Below, in pieces: positions 61,622 to 64,000 of a stretch of 64,000 nucleotides of DNA (position 1 is its first letter; every line of letters begins with the position of its first letter). Below the pieces are notes generated by a model that worked only from the letters and a program-made list of their open reading frames with translations, did not search any database and was not told where the DNA came from. The stretch lies in NCBI GenBank assembly GCA_016718205.1, contig JADKEB010000008.1:62001-126000 (forward strand), given 5' to 3'. Source of the stretch: Saprospiraceae bacterium. Its GTDB lineage: Bacteria; Bacteroidota; Bacteroidia; Chitinophagales; Saprospiraceae. The translations under genes were made by a program, and so were the position numbers.

Positions 61622-64000
61622 TTAAAGTTTAGCATTTAGTCCAAATGTAATCGTTCTGGTACGTGGATAAACATCATACTGATCTCTACCAAACTCAGAT
61701 CCACCAAATGATATTTCAGGATCTATTCCCTTATAGCCGGTGAACAACAGAAGGTTTGTTCCTGTTGCATAAAATCTTACATTTTTTATAAACTTGTTTT
61801 TCACAGGAATATTGTACCCAACAGAAAGATTGTCCAATCTTACAAAACTGGCATCTTCCAGATAATAGCTACTCAATGTCGGATTGGATGTAAGACCTTT
61901 GTCAAACTCGGTTAAAGCATCTTGAAGAACATTTAGAGTCGGAAGATCTGCAGGATTGCTAAATACCATTCTGGTGACGTTCAACACATCGTAACCAAAG
62001 ATTCCACGTAATGAAAAACTGATATCTACATTTTTTCCAATATTAAAAAAGTTGGACCATCCAAGCTGAAAATCAGGTTGAGCACTACCTACAACTCTTC
62101 TCTCTGCTTTTGATACATCTCTGGTCACCCCTCCTGTTGCAGTTAAGAATAAAAATTTGCCATCATCACTCAAGCCAGCAAATTCCGGCATTACAAATGT
62201 ACCCACTGCGAGACCTGGTCTGATCACTTGAGCATTATTAATACCACCTACCAATCCTCTACCTGATACAAATAGAGTCGGAATTTCTCCTAATGGAAAT
62301 TCTTCATTACCCAAGGAAACCGTTTCCTGTTTGTTGGTGCTGAATGTTACCAGAGATTTCCATTTCAGATTCTGCTTATTTATCGCAAAATATTGGGCTG
62401 TAAGTTCTATACCCTGGTTTTTAATCTCTCCTGCATTACCTATTGTAGTTCGTTGTTTATTTGGTGGTACCGGTACCTGAAATCCATATACCAGATCATA
62501 GGTACGCCTTTGATATAATTCGATAGAGCCAGAAAGCTTACTATTCCAAAGACCAAAGTCAATTCCAAAATTTGTTTCAGCGTTGGTTTCCCACTTCAGA
62601 TTTGGATTTGGGTTGGTACCACCTGAGACAACATAATTGATCACTTCAGCCCCTGTTTCCGGGTTTATTGCAACTCCTCCCGGTCCAAATAAAATTTTCT
62701 CAGCGTCACTTGGAATATTCTGATTACCAGCCAATCCATAACTGACTCTGAGTTTTAGCAAGTCCAATACCTTCTGATTTTTCATAAATGGTTCTTCAAT
62801 GATATTCCATCCGAAAGATGCTGACGGGAACCAACCCCAATCATTGTTGGCACCAAACTTACTTGACCCGTCCCTTCTCAAGCTAAGGGATGCCAGATAT
62901 TTGCCCTGATAATCGTACATCGCACGGGAAAAGAAAGAAATCAATAAATCTTCTCTTTTATATCCGAATGGCCTATCTGTTTCCAAATCAAGGAAAGTTC
63001 CAAGATTGTTGGCACCAATATAATCTGATGTAGCATTTCTGGCTGAAATACGAAATCCATTAAATTGATCTGTTTGCCAAGAATAACCACCCATCAATGA
63101 AAAATTGTGTTTTTCGTTGAATGTATTTAAATACGTAAGGGTTGACTCTAATAGTTTATTGGATCTATTATTATATGATCTACGACCTAATCCACTGGTT
63201 TGATTGGATGCTGTAGATTTAGGTTCAAAATATAATGATTCATCATCATCTCTGGTATACGCTAAGTTCACCCATCCTTTTACATTTTTATGGAAGTTTA
63301 CATCCACAGACATATTTCCAAGGAGTCTTTTGGCATCCCTTACATTTTGAATGTCATTTATAATGGCCAATGGATTGAAATACTGGAAAGATCTGTCTGT
63401 TTCATAAAAGGTACCGTTGTCATTGTGTGTCTTGTCGGTGGGAGATCTTCTAAGTGCCTGATAAATTACATTGGTCGGAGATGAACCTCCACCATAATTG
63501 ATATAATCATTTTTTTCAATCGTTCCTGCCAGTCTTGTATTGATGGTAACAATATCACCAAAAGCTTTCTGAGTATAGTTTAGTCTTGCTATGTTTCTGG
63601 TTTTGGAAGACCCTTTGATGACTCCTTCTATATTCATATGCGAAAGAGAAGCCCTGAAACTTGCATTTTTTGTTCCATTCATAAATGACAGGTTGTGATC
63701 TTGCGTCAATCCTGTTCTGTAGATTTCATTTTGCCAGTCCACATTTGCCTTGTTGTCTATAAATGTTCTTCCTGTTTTTTGGGCAAAATCTCTTATTTGA
63801 TCACCTGTCAAAAGATCATACCTTCTCGCTACATTATCAATAGATACCTGAGATGAATAATCGATGACTAAGTTATCTCCATCTTTTTTAGAAGCACTTT
63901 TTGTTGTGATGATAACTACACCATTGGCACCTCTTGATCCATAAATAGCTGTTGAAGATGCATCTTTCAGTACGTTGTAAGATTCAATGTCGGAAGGAGC
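61622..64000 (-). CDS. susC: SusC/RagA TonB-dependent receptor, N-terminus outside window
   Basis: The frame stays open past the window edge. The visible part covers the end of the plug (IESYNVLKDASSTAIYGSRG and ANGVVIITTK, the SusC plug signature) and the whole 22-strand barrel, ending in the aromatic-type C-terminus (RTRTITFGLNAKL). The signal peptide and carboxypeptidase-like domain lie beyond 64000. It forms the outer-membrane gate with SusD for import of oligosaccharide. An internal methionine at 63811 is not the start. Confidence 0.93.
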   Translation of the reverse strand, partial: APSDIESYNVLKDASSTAIYGSRGANGVVIITTKSASKKDGDNLVIDYSSQVSIDNVARRYDLLTGDQIRDFAQKTGRTFIDNKANVDWQNEIYRTGLTQDHNLSFMNGTKNASFRASLSHMNIEGVIKGSSKTRNIARLNYTQKAFGDIVTINTRLAGTIEKNDYINYGGGSSPTNVIYQALRRSPTDKTHNDNGTFYETDRSFQYFNPLAIINDIQNVRDAKRLLGNMSVDVNFHKNVKGWVNLAYTRDDDESLYFEPKSTASNQTSGLGRRSYNNRSNKLLESTLTYLNTFNEKHNFSLMGGYSWQTDQFNGFRISARNATSDYIGANNLGTFLDLETDRPFGYKREDLLISFFSRAMYDYQGKYLASLSLRRDGSSKFGANNDWGWFPSASFGWNIIEEPFMKNQKVLDLLKLRVSYGLAGNQNIPSDAEKILFGPGGVAINPETGAEVINYVVSGGTNPNPNLKWETNAETNFGIDFGLWNSKLSGSIELYQRRTYDLVYGFQVPVPPNKQRTTIGNAGEIKNQGIELTAQYFAINKQNLKWKSLVTFSTNKQETVSLGNEEFPLGEIPTLFVSGRGLVGGINNAQVIRPGLAVGTFVMPEFAGLSDDGKFLFLTATGGVTRDVSKAERRVVGSAQPDFQLGWSNFFNIGKNVDISFSLRGIFGYDVLNVTRMVFSNPADLPTLNVLQDALTEFDKGLTSNPTLSSYYLEDASFVRLDNLSVGYNIPVKNKFIKNVRFYATGTNLLLFTGYKGIDPEISFGGSEFGRDQYDVYPRTRTITFGLNAKL

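Noticed and set aside
1..64000. tRNA or rRNA genes
   Set aside because: Reading both strands by eye I found no cloverleaf-like or rRNA-like sequence. I cannot run a scan, so this is not proof of absence.
1..64000. An intact insertion sequence with a transposase
   Set aside because: None of the long frames shows DDE, serine or tyrosine recombinase motifs. All mobile-type elements seen lack genes.

Overview
This window looks like a chromosomal segment of a Bacteroidota bacterium, most likely a Saprospiria/Saprospiraceae-type member. It is AT-rich with mostly short intergenic gaps. It carries a SusC/SusD/SusE-F outer-membrane cluster, a gliding-motility/T9SS-type C-terminal domain, DUF4271 next to HemD, a PUR-type DUF3276 protein, a b558-type SdhC-A-B operon, and TAnnTTTG-like -7 promoter boxes in front of several genes. 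Menaquinone appears to be made by the futalosine route, since both MqnD and MqnB are present. No tRNA, rRNA or CRISPR array was seen, and no transposase gene.

Layout. 1-7.6 kb: the end of a Wza-like polysaccharide export protein, a two-component system, DUF4271, HemD, a Nudix CoA pyrophosphatase, a LamG/T9SS surface protein and YbaB. 8-12 kb: the E2 subunit of pyruvate dehydrogenase, an LtaS-like sulfatase-fold membrane enzyme and DUF3817. 12.1-21.4 kb: a cluster of cytochrome-domain, DUF1501, NHL and chitobiase-C-domain proteins, split by an oppositely oriented Fic gene. 21.5-24.6 kb: a thioesterase, MqnD, a frameshifted retropepsin-like gene and a gene-poor stretch of nested transposon-like elements. 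24.6-29.1 kb: a Dna2-like nuclease-helicase and two ssb genes. 29.5-34.1 kb: a GNAT enzyme, a small secreted protein, an S41 peptidase fused to a membrane domain, and a membrane LytTR regulator. 34.6-38.7 kb: a very large multi-module GH13 alpha-amylase. 38.8-43.1 kb: a decayed ATPase fragment and the sdhCAB operon. 43.3-52 kb: a broken GT2 gene and four large GT-C-like membrane proteins. 52-58.5 kb: a secreted hypothetical protein, a PLDc_N-type mini-protein, MqnB, DUF3276, an MsbA-like ABC exporter and AroC. 58.6-64 kb: SusE/F, SusD and the start-less part of SusC, which runs off the window.

How it fits together. The futalosine-pathway genes and the succinate dehydrogenase/fumarate reductase share the menaquinone pool. 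The SusCDE system and the GH13 enzyme with CBM26-like modules point to use of starch- or glycogen-like glucans. The GT-C and GT2 genes and the Wza-like protein point to surface polysaccharide or glycoprotein assembly. 

The strongest unexplained signal is a set of at least three families of small non-autonomous terminal-inverted-repeat elements. They are nested three deep at 24178-24622, and empty-site and target-duplication evidence for them is visible elsewhere in the same window. The second is the 12.1-21.4 kb cytochrome/DUF1501/chitobiase-domain cluster, whose two halves share a C-terminal module and are interrupted by a Fic enzyme.
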